From Mytilus galloprovincialis (taxonomy: Eukaryota; Mollusca; Bivalvia; Mytilida; Mytilidae), in contig NC_134839.1 in the NCBI RefSeq assembly GCF_965363235.1, forward strand, positions 62,029,560 through 62,093,559: DNA of 64,000 bases. Reading direction: 5' to 3'. Positions 33,119-45,100 of this stretch are shown in pieces; position 1 is the stretch's first letter; every line of letters starts with the position of its first letter. Below the pieces are notes generated by a model that was given only the letters and a program-made list of their open reading frames with translations, did not search any database and was not told the DNA's origin. The position numbers and the translations under genes were made by a program.

Positions 33119-35188
33119 GCCGACGGTGAAAGGTCGCAGATGTCTTCCCAACATCGTCCGTTAGCTCTAGAAACATTCATGTATGTGAAACACGTTTTGT
33201 TTAAGAATCCGTTACATGTTGAAGAGGAGCATGCTGCAGGAATCGATCAAATTATTTCCGTATTACATTTCATCAAATATAAACGTTTTTAAGTAAATAA
33301 CTCTTGAAGGATGAGATGGCTAATTATCCGTTTGTTATTACTTTTTTACGATTTTTATGATTACTTTTTATACAACTCTTTTTTTTTTTTCATTTTTCTA
33401 TAAAAAAAATCTTGTATATATTTAAAAAAAGAACATATTGTCTTTGTATCTCTTACACCTGCATAAAATATGCGATACTATGGTTGATATAAATCAACCA
33501 GTTCAGTTTATGCTTTTGATTTACATAAGGAGATGTTTTATGATTGCTGATTGACCAAATGATACATGTAGATTTACGGAACTTACAGTTACTGTCTTGA
33601 ACAGTGAGCAAGTCTTTTATTGTTGTGCTGTCTATATTTGAGTTTCAGATTCTCAGTTGATTGTAATAACTGCAAACAAGAACTTTTAAACGTTAGTACT
33701 AGGAATAAATACAGCCCCTTCAGACAAAGTTGGTCTAAGAATGGATGACATCGCTAGTGTCTGTAGGCACATATTTAATGCGAGTAGTTGCAATTTTAAG
33801 TAAACCAATGATATACAAATGTACACTAAATTATTCAGTTATCCTTCTGATATATAAAACCAGACCTAAACATTGACCAATGAGAAATAATGTGGTCTAT
33901 ATGTCAGATGTTACCTGCAAGACATGTACGAAGTATAGTTTACCTAGTGCTTATAGTAAATAAGAAACGGAACAAAACACAACAACTTTCCATCGAGAAT
34001 GAACTGGAAATGAGGTTAAAAGTCTGATGACACCCGACAGTTAGACATGTAGTACACCTTTGTACAATAATTCCATACTACACCTTGCATATATTTGACA
34101 TCTCAAGTATATTCTTAGTGTCAATAAAATCTCAACTTCTACATGCATTTTCCATTAAATAAAACAACAAACCCAGATATTCTTTTGGAAATGACCAATT
34201 GTTCTACGATTTTGAAAACCTATTAGCATCAATTTAATTAAAAGCTATATTTTAATCAGATTGTATAAGAATATGCATTCGAAAAACAAAACTAGCACTT
34301 TTAGAGCTTGCATTTCAGATTTTGATGTATAGAAATTCAACGTTTTTAATCAAAAATTAAAAAAAAACCTTGAGGAAAGGTCATTAAAAGTAAGGGAGAC
34401 TAACACTTTTCCTTTGCATTTAGTACCAGTGTAATCACATTATGCAAGTTTCTAAACAGAAAAAAATTGATGGAAAAATTAAATTGAATATGAAGTTATA
34501 TTTTTACAGGCACTCAGTATAGTAACTGAAAAAAGTAACAAAACACAAACCTAACATTGACCAATGAACCATGGAAATCAGGTCAAGGTCAGATGATGTC
34601 TGCTTGAAAGACATGTACACCTTACAATAAATTAGTTATCTTTTTGCTTAAAGTAATGGACCTTACCAAAACTAAACAAGAAACTTTCTTTTACAGTTTG
34701 CTATGTTGAGTTGTTTCACCATTGTCCCAAGTTATGAGTTATTTTGAGCTCATGTAAACCCTGCACTTTCTCAGACTTGTTTTTGTCAAATGTTTTGTTT
34801 TAATTTAGGTCGTTTGAATTGTTTCAAATTTTGTCATGTTAGTGGCTTTAAAAACCGACTATACAGTATGGAATTTCCTCTGTGGGAGGCTATACAGTGA
34901 CTTGTAGGTGTAATACCACCATTGATTTTCCCCTATTAGTCTTTGTTAAATTTGCACTTTTCAAAAAAAATTGCAGAATTTATCTTTGTTTCAAATAAAG
35001 AAATACTTGGCATGAGTAAACTTTTATCCTGTCCAGTACTATAGAAAATAATTCACATAACATTTCATTGCATATAAGAAAATAACAATCACTGGAAGTT
35101 AACCAATCAGATTTCTCCCCTTATTTAGTCTGTGTACAAGGTTTAGTATTAAGTAACCATGTAACCTCAAGTTTACAAAATATTCTAT
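33119..35188. other. intergenic with dispersed repeat remnants
   Basis: Contains diverged pieces of the gaggtcaaggtca family (about 33820-34100, 34540-34640). A segment near 34855-34930 (gactatacagtatgg) has a relative near 37545-37570. No exon recognised. A short ORF right after the zinc-finger gene (33086-33292) has no recognisable product. Confidence 0.5.
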
Positions 35189-37128
35189 AACCAGGTGCTC
35201 CGCAGGGCGCAGCTTTATATGACCGCAGAGGTCGAACCCTGAACAGTTGGGGCAAGTATGGACAAAACATTCAAGCGTGATACAGCTCTGAATTTGTATT
35301 GTGATCAAATTTTTGACATTACATGTTTTTTTTTTTAAACAAAACAAATGTCAAGATTTTACAAATCAATTAAAGATTTCTTCTTCAAACTTTTTAAATC
35401 TAAAATTAAATAGTTGACACAGCATAGGTTTCCGACACAGAATGAATGTGGTCTATTGAACTTAAAAGTTTTTTTTTGCCATTGAGCAATTCACTATGCT
35501 GTTGAATATTAATCCTCTCAAAAAAATGTTTGAAGAAATTTTCTTTTTATTTATGAAATCTGATATGAGAAAAATTTAAACCCCCCCCCCTTTTTTTCAC
35601 ATCCCCGTTTCCCTTTTTCCAAAACTGATATCAATTCAAATTTCTAATGGAGTTTGCAACAATAACTACTCTTTTAAATACATCATAAAATATTAAAATG
35701 TAAAATAAAGTGCTTGTTATCACTGAATGGTAAAGATTGGTTGGTAGTAAAAGTGAATATACATTGTTTATTGTATAAAACAATAAAAAAAACTTCATCA
35801 GCAACATTTTACATTGGCAAATTTCCAATGAAGTTATTTACATAAAGTTATTGGCAAATAAAAATAGAAAATGACATCATAGTCATGTCTGGCAAATGTC
35901 CATTATCTAAAAACATTTTAGATAAGATAAGAAAAAAAAACTTCATCAGCAACATTTTATATTGGCAAATTTCCAATGAAGTTATTTACATAAAGTTATT
36001 GGCAAATAAAAATAGAAAATGACATCATAGTCATGTCTGGCAAATTTCCAACATATATTATCAACTACTATTCTATACAAAGAAAGATAACTCCAATTGA
36101 AAATTAATTGCTATTGTACAATATTGTGCAATTAGATATTTCTTGCTATTGTGCAATACTGTGCAATTGAAAATTTCTTGCTATTGCACAATACTTGATA
36201 TGGAATCCTGATTTGGACCAACTTGAAAACTGGGCCCATAATAAAAAATCTAAGTACATTTTTGGATTCAGCATATCAAAGAACCCATTTATTCAATTTT
36301 TGATGAAATAAAAAAAGTTTAATTTTGGACCCCCATTTGGACCAACTTGAAAACTAGGCCAATAATTAAAAATCTAAGTACATTTTTAAATTCAGCATAT
36401 CAAAGAACCCCAAGGATTCAATTTTTGTTAAAATCAAACTAAGTTTAATTTTGGACCCTTTGGACCATAATGTAGACCAATTTGAAAACGGGACCAAAAA
36501 TTAAGAATCTACATACATAGTTAGATTCGGCATATCAAAGAACCCCATGTATTCAATTTTTGATGAAATCACACAAAGTTCAATTTTGGACCCTTTGGGC
36601 CCCTTATTCCTAAACTGTTAGGACCAAAACTCCCAAAATCAAACCCAACCTTCCTTTTATGGTCATAAACCTTGTGTTAAAATTTCATTGATTTCTATTT
36701 ACTTATACTAAAGTTATTGTGCGAAAACCAAGAATAATGCTTATTTGGGCCCTTTTTTGGCCCTTAATTCCTAAACTGTTGGAACCAAAACTCCCAAAAT
36801 CAATCCCAACCTTCCTTTTGTGGTCATAAACCTTGTGTCAAAATTTCATAGATTTCTATTCACTTAAACTAAAGTTATAGTGCGAAAACAAAGAAAATGC
36901 TTATTTGGGCCCTTTTTGGCCCCTAATTCCTAAAATGTTGGGACCAAAACTCCCAAAATCAATCCCAACCTTCCTTTTGTGGTCATAAACCTTGTGTTAA
37001 AATTTCATTGATTTCTATTCACTTTTACTAAAGTTAGAGTGCGAAAACTAAAAGTATTCGGACGACGACGACGCCAACGTGATAGCAATATACGACCAAA
37101 AAATTAAAATATTTGCGGTCGTATAAAA
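35189..37128 (+). repeat. composite long repeat (GTCGTATA family), copy 2
   Basis: Head module aaccaggtgctccgcagggcg...tatgaccgcag, a mid section with a 148-bp local duplication (35791-35938, 35939-36049), 35-bp palindromic units (36100-36195), roughly 250-bp units (36200-36590), then three units of about 170 bp (36600-37050). The tail is cggacgacgacgacgccaacg, ending gcggtcgtataaaa, an inverse match to the head. No coding capacity. Confidence 0.8.
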
Positions 37129-38578
37129 ACGCCAAATAAAAAAATAATGGTGCTTTGAAATATCCAAGATATATGTTTATGACACAGAAATGTTTTACTG
37201 CAATAAAATATTGGATAAATTACCTACAACTGTCAAATTCAAGGGAATATTTTTTTCAATCCATTTTATGTATACACGTACAACCGGATGTGGTGTACCA
37301 TGATTTGGTGGTATTACACCTGAAATTGCTTATATCAACTTTTTAAAAATCTGGTGGAAAAGTGTCACTTTGGCAATCAAAGTACACCTCCTTATTTGTA
37401 TATCAACCCATGAGACTGTTGTTCAGTTGTTGTCATTGGTCATGCCTGTAATATTTGTTTTTTTGTAAAATGTTTTCTTATAAATAAGTCCATCTAGTTT
37501 TCTCTTTTGAATGTTTTATTTTTTGTTTGTTAGGTCTTTAATAATAGACTATACAGTATGGGTTTTTCTCATTTTGGAAGGTTTTACAGCGCCCTATATA
37601 TCCGCTTTTTAAAGTCGGATGGATTGTTCATAAAACCATCTCAGCTTTTTTTTAATTGACCAATGAACCATGAAAACAAGGTAAAGGCCTTTCAATAAGA
37701 CATGTACACCCTCACAATGAATCCATTCAACAAATTTACATGCAGTTGACCTGCTGCTAATAGACTAGTAATTGAGAAACGGACATATTCATAATTATTT
37801 TTTACCTTTACCATTCATAAATGAACCGAGGACTGAGGTGAATTCAGTCTAACAAACATGTATCCTTGCAAGGATCCAATATACCAGACATAATTATCTT
37901 ACTACTCATAATAAGTAAGAAATTCACAGGTCATTAAACTTTTCTCATTTTCAAGCAGTCCCTGAACCATGAAAATGATAGACATTAAGATTGTATGTTG
38001 AATCCTGAGAGGCCTTAGTGAACATCCTCATTCCCAACCATTTTATGAGAAATGCTTAGCCAAGACCAGCCTAATACGACTGCAAAGGGTCAAACCCTGA
38101 ACAGTTAGGTCAAGTTTGTTAAATGTGGTGAAAGATCTGAAAAATTTGAAATCTGGCATTTAATTTACCTAGTATGGTCTGATATCCAAAATCTCACAAC
38201 ACAGTTAGAAGCAGCAATTTAAAATTTTGAAAAATTCTTGGAAAAAGGTTAGAAGCCCCCACCCCCAATAAAAAAAAATTGTATCTGGTTCATTGGGCAT
38301 GTCTGATAATTCTATCTTGTGACTGCACTAGTTCTTGCCATCAAATCTTTTTATCTTTTTTCTGTTTTGTAATGTTCTTTTCTCAAATTAACTAAATTCA
38401 TGTTTTACACATCCTAACAAATTCAGTACTGTTAATTGGCAACCTCAATATGAAATCCATATTTCAACAATTTCCTTTAACGTAATAAGTTTGTAATTGA
38501 CGATTACCCCCAGTCTTAAATTTTATCGAACATGTGAGTTGTTAATGGCATTCAAAAGACTCTACAAATCTGTATTTT
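37129..38578. other. intergenic between repeat and KANSL2
   Basis: Diverged gaggtcaaggtca-family units (about 37640-38000) and a small GTCGTATA-family fragment (38060-38115). No exon recognised. Confidence 0.45.
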
Positions 38579-38584
38579 TTTAAT
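38579..38584 (-). terminator. candidate poly(A) signal of KANSL2
   Basis: TTTAAT on + reads ATTAAA on the minus strand, about 40 bases after the KANSL2 stop at 38623. No AATAAA is equally close. Confidence 0.35.
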
Positions 38585-38622
38585 AAAGCACTATATGATA
38601 ATGAAACTAAATGTAAAATTGT

Positions 38623-39162
38623 CTATGAAACACCATTTTCCAAACTGCTTCCCTGTTCCTTAGTGTTAGATTCCTTCTTTTCCTCTTCATCCATTGGCTC
38701 TTCCCCATTTTTAACATCAGATTCTCCATTTGTGTCAGTCTCTGTTTTGGGACAACCTTCAACATCTACATCGCCCTTTAGATGTTGAAGTAATAAACGA
38801 GTGCCATTTGATGTAGAGGGCTGTTCATCTCCTACTGGTGGTAAACTTATAGTTGGCGGGACAACTGGATTTAATTGTGTTTTAGGATCACATGACCCAT
38901 TCATTTTTGCTGTTTTAGGTGGATTCATTATAGATTTTGTCATATTGTCATTTGCAGTTACCTCAGTCCTTTTTTCAGTCTCTTTTTGAGATAACTTTGG
39001 TTCAGTTTGTTCATGATCAGATCCAGAAAATATTAAATCAGGAAATTCTGGATTCTGTCCAAGAAAGTGATTTCCGAGGAGTAAGTCTTGAGGATTTAAC
39101 TCTAAATCAGGCAATAAATTTTCTAACGCTTCTTTTGTTAACACAAGTGCTTCTTCTTTTTC
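38623..39162 (-). CDS. KANSL2: KANSL2 coding exon 7 (C-terminus)
   Basis: Acceptor acttgcAG, phase 0. [20 protein letters not shown] opens an acidic, low-conservation tail of 179 residues rich in Glu, Lys and Ser. Stop at 38623-38625. Confidence 0.9.
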   Translation of the reverse strand, partial: EKEEALVLTKEALENLLPDLELNPQDLLLGNHFLGQNPEFPDLIFSGSDHEQTEPKLSQKETEKRTEVTANDNMTKSIMNPPKTAKMNGSCDPKTQLNPVVPPTISLPPVGDEQPSTSNGTRLLLQHLKGDVDVEGCPKTETDTNGESDVKNGEEPMDEEEKKESNTKEQGSSLENGVS

Positions 39163-42100
39163 CTGCAAGTATAAAATACAAACACTCTTATAACAAAACA
39201 GGACTTAGTAGACATATTTTAATTACAACACTTCAAAAAAAATGATACTGTAAACAGGGAAATTTTGGCGGTAGTTTAATTTTCGCAGTAAGAATAGAAA
39301 CGCGAAAATAAAACGACGAAATGTTACATTTACTTTTACAAGTTGTGAATTGGATGGAGAGTTATTTCTTTGACACTCATACCACATCTTCATATATCTA
39401 AGCATATGAATAAAACATATATAGGACTACTGTATAACACTGATTTTATAGACGACACATATATAACTGAAATCATAACTGTATCTCTTAATGAAAAGCA
39501 GTGTTAGAAGTTATGAATTTAATGCAAATAGTGGACCATAAAAACGGAAGCAAACATAACGGATTTTGTTATGTAAACAATACTCATTGCAATTATGTTA
39601 ATGATACATGTCAATCAGTAATAAAAGTATCACCTCGTTGAATCTACTACACAAATTAATCAGATAAAAAAATGGATTAATTATCATTAATCCTGACAGC
39701 ATTTTATCTAATTCAATCCTAATTAGGTCAACTTTCTGATATTGTGTATGTGTTTTTTACAAGCAAACATTACAAACTTGTAATCTACTTTAACATTAAC
39801 ATGATAAATGAACCGAAAACAAGAGATTTCTGATTGATTTTATCACTTGATTTAAGATATCACTTTCCAAATCATTTATAAAAATATTTATATGGGCCAG
39901 GGTAATCGCGAATTCAAAACGGCGCAAATTTGGATTATGTTAGTAAATCCTGAAATAAAGACGGCACGAAAATTTCCCGGTTTACAGTATTTATAGGCTA
40001 TAATTACTACCAGAAGTCAAATGATGGCATTTTTGTATGATGATGAAAAAAAAATCCTTTGATATATTAATACTATTGCAGAAATTTGCATTTACTGCAC
40101 TTCTGCAGAAAGATAAGCATTTTTTTCAGGAGATAAAATGAGCTAATGTGAGTGAATGATAGTGGGTCGGATATTAATTAGAGGAACACTTTTCTATTTT
40201 ATTCAAACAATGGCCCCTGTTTCATCTTTTACATTTCCATCTTAATAAACTGAATAAATTGTTTATCCAATCATCCTTGGGAAGACATTGGGACCAAAAG
40301 AGAGAAAGAGTAAACGTTGAAATTAAGATCTTTTGTATGCCAAAATTATCCAGAAAGGCTTAATTTCTAAGGTATTATTTTGCCATTTGAAACCCTGTCG
40401 CATGTATATGTTTTCTCCTCTAATGATTGCTTATTGGTTTTGAAAACAAAAACAAAAGGTAATGGGCTGCACTTTTTTGTAATTGTTATGGTTATGTTGT
40501 GTATCCTGCCTTCAACTTATAAAATTATTCTGCACTTAGCTTAGAGACAGCTAGATACAAACAAGAATGGCCTAAGTTTTCTAATATCATAGTACAAACC
40601 TCTTCTACTAGATGTATTCTTGGTTCACATTCTGAGAGTGGAGTATGTCTATGACATAGAGGTACTTCTTCCCATGATGCAACTGGACAAGTACAGCTGG
40701 TGTCTCCAAATGAACATTGTCTAAACAAAGCCTGGTGATTATCATTTAAAATATCTTGCAAGGTCAAGGAATTTGTAATACAGAGGAGTTGTTAATGAAT
40801 GTAAATCAAAGCACCAAAGGGTGCTATAGGCAGTTAATCAAAAACCCAAAGGCAAACTTGGCCAAGTTCAGATGAATAGTGTAAAGAATTAGTAAAAATA
40901 TTTATCTCAGGCATTGTTCTCAGCTATTTCTAAAGTATCAAATAACATGAATAATGCTTGTACAGTAATGTTTATGTTATGCAATCCTACCACTTTCAAA
41001 AGTTATTTCCAATTTATATTTATAAAGATTCCATGTCTGAGATTATACACATACACTGTCCTATGTTAGGGGAGAGTTTTGTGTCAGTTAAGATGTTTAA
41101 GCCGCCACATTCTGTATGCACCTGTCCATAGTGAGGACCCACTAATGTGGTGATTGTTGCTGTATATCATATTTATTTTTCATAATTGTTTTGTACATTT
41201 TTTTTAAATTTTAATTTCTTGTGTATACTTCTGATTTTAGTGTATGTCCAAGTTATTGTAAATGCTCTTTTGTTCCGACGTTGGAAAGTTCCGGGCGGAA
41301 AGAACTCACTAGCCGAAAAGTTTCAGAGGAACTTATTAGTATGTGTTACTTTGTTCTTCCTCTGATTTAAAAGTTCCACCGGAACAAAGTGACTAGTTGA
41401 AATAGTATACATTTTCGTTATTATGTAAAGGGGCCAGCAAAAGCAATCCTTTGGGTGTAGGAGTTTCTCCCTGCATTAAAGATCTATTGGTAACCTTCGA
41501 CTGTTGTCTGCTCTTAGATCAGGTTATTGTCTATATGACACATTCCCCATTCTCATTCTCAATTTTATTAGGCACTGGATACGGTTACATGGAAATGTAA
41601 CAACAATAAAAATATTATTGTTACACTGGAGACTAATTGCCGGAATGCAAAGTTGGGCGAGGAACTGATTTATTACGAATGTAACAATAATTACTGAGGC
41701 TACGGTTACATTACCCTGAGATTAATAGTAATCTCAGCATTACGTTATTGTTACCGGGTGGAGGGGTACATGAAAAACATGCCGATCAATGCATTTGAAT
41801 GGGAGCATATAGTTGGACCCCCCCCCCCCTTTTATCAAATGGCTGGATCCGCCCCTGGTACTGATAGAAAATAAATATTATTATTCAACAAATGGTGTAT
41901 AACTTTTTTGAATAGTTTTACGTATTAATGGTTTTGATGTTCCTAAAGATACTACTCAAGATTAGGAGTGCCAAAGGCGAAAAATGTAGTTCAATGGTTT
42001 CACTTTTTTAAAGTATTTAACTGCACACCTTCTCTTATTACTGTCATACTTTGAACCAATTTATTTAGAGTGAAAAACATTTAAACTTGGGATGCGTTTT

Positions 42101-45100
42101 AGAGGAAACTAAAACAATATCAAGACATAAATTTCATACAGCTATACAATTTGATGCAAATTGATACATCAAAAGCAAAGTTTGCTGACTGTCACTTTAA
42201 TACTAAGAACTTCTGTATGTACACGTATCAGTGGAGGACTTTATTTCGTTCATCAAAAATGTGTCAGACTTTAAAAACACTTACTGGATTTGTAGAAATT
42301 GTCATTGTAAATAAAAAATTACAGTAAATAAATTGTATGTATGCATTGCAAATATAAAATAAATGTCTTCAACTTTTATTATTAGTACATATTTCTAGTC
42401 CCATCGTACATCACTGGTTTTCAACAAGTCCTTACCCAACCATGCATTCCGGCATTTAGTCTCCTATGTAACAATAATATTTTTATTATTGTTACATTTC
42501 CATGTAACCATACAGGGGCGGATGCAGGAATTTTCGAAAGGGGGGGTGCTAACCCAGGGCACCCAGGGCAAAGGGGGGGTGCAAAACATGTCCCGATACA
42601 AATGCATTGATCGGCAAAAATAAAGGGGGGGTGTGCACCCCCGGAACCCCCCCCTGGATCCGCCACTGCCATAGGCAGTGCCATACACCTTATCGCTATT
42701 AGTCCGCCATTACTGAAAATCACACAGGTTCCTGTAAAATTTTATCGTCATAAAACAAAATATCTGACGCCACAATGGAAAAGTTATTGTTTTGTTGTAT
42801 GCGTCAAAAGTTCAAGCGGCCGGGTCAGCCGGGATTAGTGATAAGGTGTATTTTATAAAAGTCTCAAATTATAACTGAATTAAAATATCTTGATTACGGT
42901 TTAACTGTCTTCCATTACTAATATCATAATAAAAAAAACACATTTATTTAAACTTTAAATAACTGTAATAGTAGGAATTAAGAAAAACTTGTTTGTAACT
43001 TTAACTTGTTGAAAACATAAATGTTTCTCGAGCCTCGTTAGTCCATATATGTCAAGAAATTAGTGCTGAATATTTCCCCCCTTACATTTGTAACCAGGTA
43101 CAAATCTTTTCAACTGTAACGAGTTACAAATGGGTACAACGATACATGATTGAGGGAACCGCATAGAATTGATTCAAGAACACTTAACGAGTGTTTAAAT
43201 AAGAAAAATTATAAAAAGAAACATTATAACAAAAAAGTCGTATTTTTCTGAACCGGAAATCAAAAATTCCTTGTAAAGTAAAAACAATTACGGTGTGATA
43301 CGCGTCACAGATTCGGACTTAATATTTTACAGAATATGCGACTTTGGAAGTTAAATAATGCCGTCCTTTAGAAAACAGTTGTTAAAGTTTTAATCTCAAT
43401 ATTTATTGAAGCACATTGAGCTTAACAAAACACGTGTAGCATTATGTTACATTGTAACACCAAAGCGAAACAATCTTAAAATGACCTTGACATCGACCAA
43501 TCAGAAAACTACAATAACAACAACTCTATTTGACAAGCATGAAGGAAGTCATTTGCGAGATAACGGAATAATATAACGAGAATACAAATGAGCATACATT
43601 TAAGATTACTGAATTTAGATGATTTAAATAATCTCAATCATTTCAGACAAAAAACGAATAAAATGATTAATAATAAAGTACCTATGTATCATCAGAATCC
43701 TCCCAATTTAAAAGGTACGTAAATTTCGTCTTCTATGTAATTTGAAATTGCCGCCAACTTATATCAGCTGATTAATAGACTACTGACGTATGTAATACGT
43801 ATCGATGACAAACAATATTCCTACGACTTTTGCCATTTGGGAAATGTAAACGACTCGTCTTTATAGATTTTCGGCGATCAAATATTTCATACAATTGTTC
43901 TTTGACATCTTAACCAACAGCACAGGGAATAATAAACTATAGAAGGATTTCTATCGAGCACTACTTCCTATGTGCAGCTTCAAAACTTTTGGGAAAATCG
44001 ACGATTATTTAACGTTTTTATGGTAATATTTTTTATATTCCAGAATAAAAAGTATGAAAAAAGTGTCCAATTAGTTATAAATAACATGATAGCCAGCCAG
44101 ATAATAAAAGTGGCACATATTTCAGCATTTATTGGGTAGAACATAAATCTAGGGTGCTCGCATAAAGCAGCTTAACTGCTTAAAAATATATTTATATATT
44201 CCATCAAAAATTTATTTATTCATCAAAAATAATTTTCTAAAGTATATATATACTCCATGACAATTTCTGACATCCCAAAAACAATTAATATCCTTAATTC
44301 TTCTTCTCTGTCTATGAATATTTCATGTTGATGTCAAAAAGATATATTTAGAAGACTTAAGAACAAAAATACAGTCAAACTGTAAATTGTTTTCGCTTTT
44401 CTATCCATACAGTTGCCTTTTGTCCCATTTTAACAGGCATTTTGTATTTCAGTGTTACCTTATACATATTTATGTGAAAGTTATAGCTGGTTGGGTTCTT
44501 GATCAAAATAATCTTAAGATCTTTAAGATCAAACTAGTATCATATTTCCTGAATAATTTCACTGTAACCTGTGCTAGGGGCCCTCTTAAACTTGCAGTGA
44601 GGGGACACTTTTTGCTCTGTTGAAGGCCTTACTGTCACTTTGAGATGAAGAACAGTAATAAAAGCCTAGTTTCTTTCCTTTGAGTGTGTTTTGCTGATCC
44701 TGTACAGTTTCAGTGTCACAGATTGGTACCCCATATAGTTTTTTTCTATTTAGTTCTTTCAACAAAGGTTGTTTTTATGCTAATGCAAAGAGATAACTGC
44801 TAATATAAACTGGTTAATAGCCTTGAAAAAAATGTTATCCTTAAAATTTTTACACATATTACAAAAGGATACGTTTAGAACAATATTTAGATAAAGGCAT
44901 TGCTCTTTCTAAACATTTAGCACTGCCATCGATGTTGATACACCTAGGATAAGATGGTGGTCTGTAATTAGAACCCTCTGACACAGCTATTCTACGTTGC
45001 TTTGATTGTCGATGCAACAAAGCCTCTTTTCCATATCTTCTATGATATCGCTTTATGTACTTCAGTTTCTCATATTTATGTAATGTTTCAGGATCTTGTT

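Noticed and set aside
33086..33292. 68-residue ORF after the zinc-finger gene
   Set aside because: Follows the stop of the zinc-finger gene within its likely 3' UTR, no recognisable product; the poly(A) signal candidate lies inside it.
42421..42723. Minus-strand ORFs of 100 and 74 residues with [14 protein letters not shown] segments
   Set aside because: They fall on MITE ends and G-runs at 42513-42668; no codon pattern or homology.
43380..43740. Possible promoter or extra first exon: CCAAT box at about 43497 with nearby cacgtgt
   Set aside because: No splice donor, ORF or repeat boundary supports a transcript, and KANSL2 is already complete without it.
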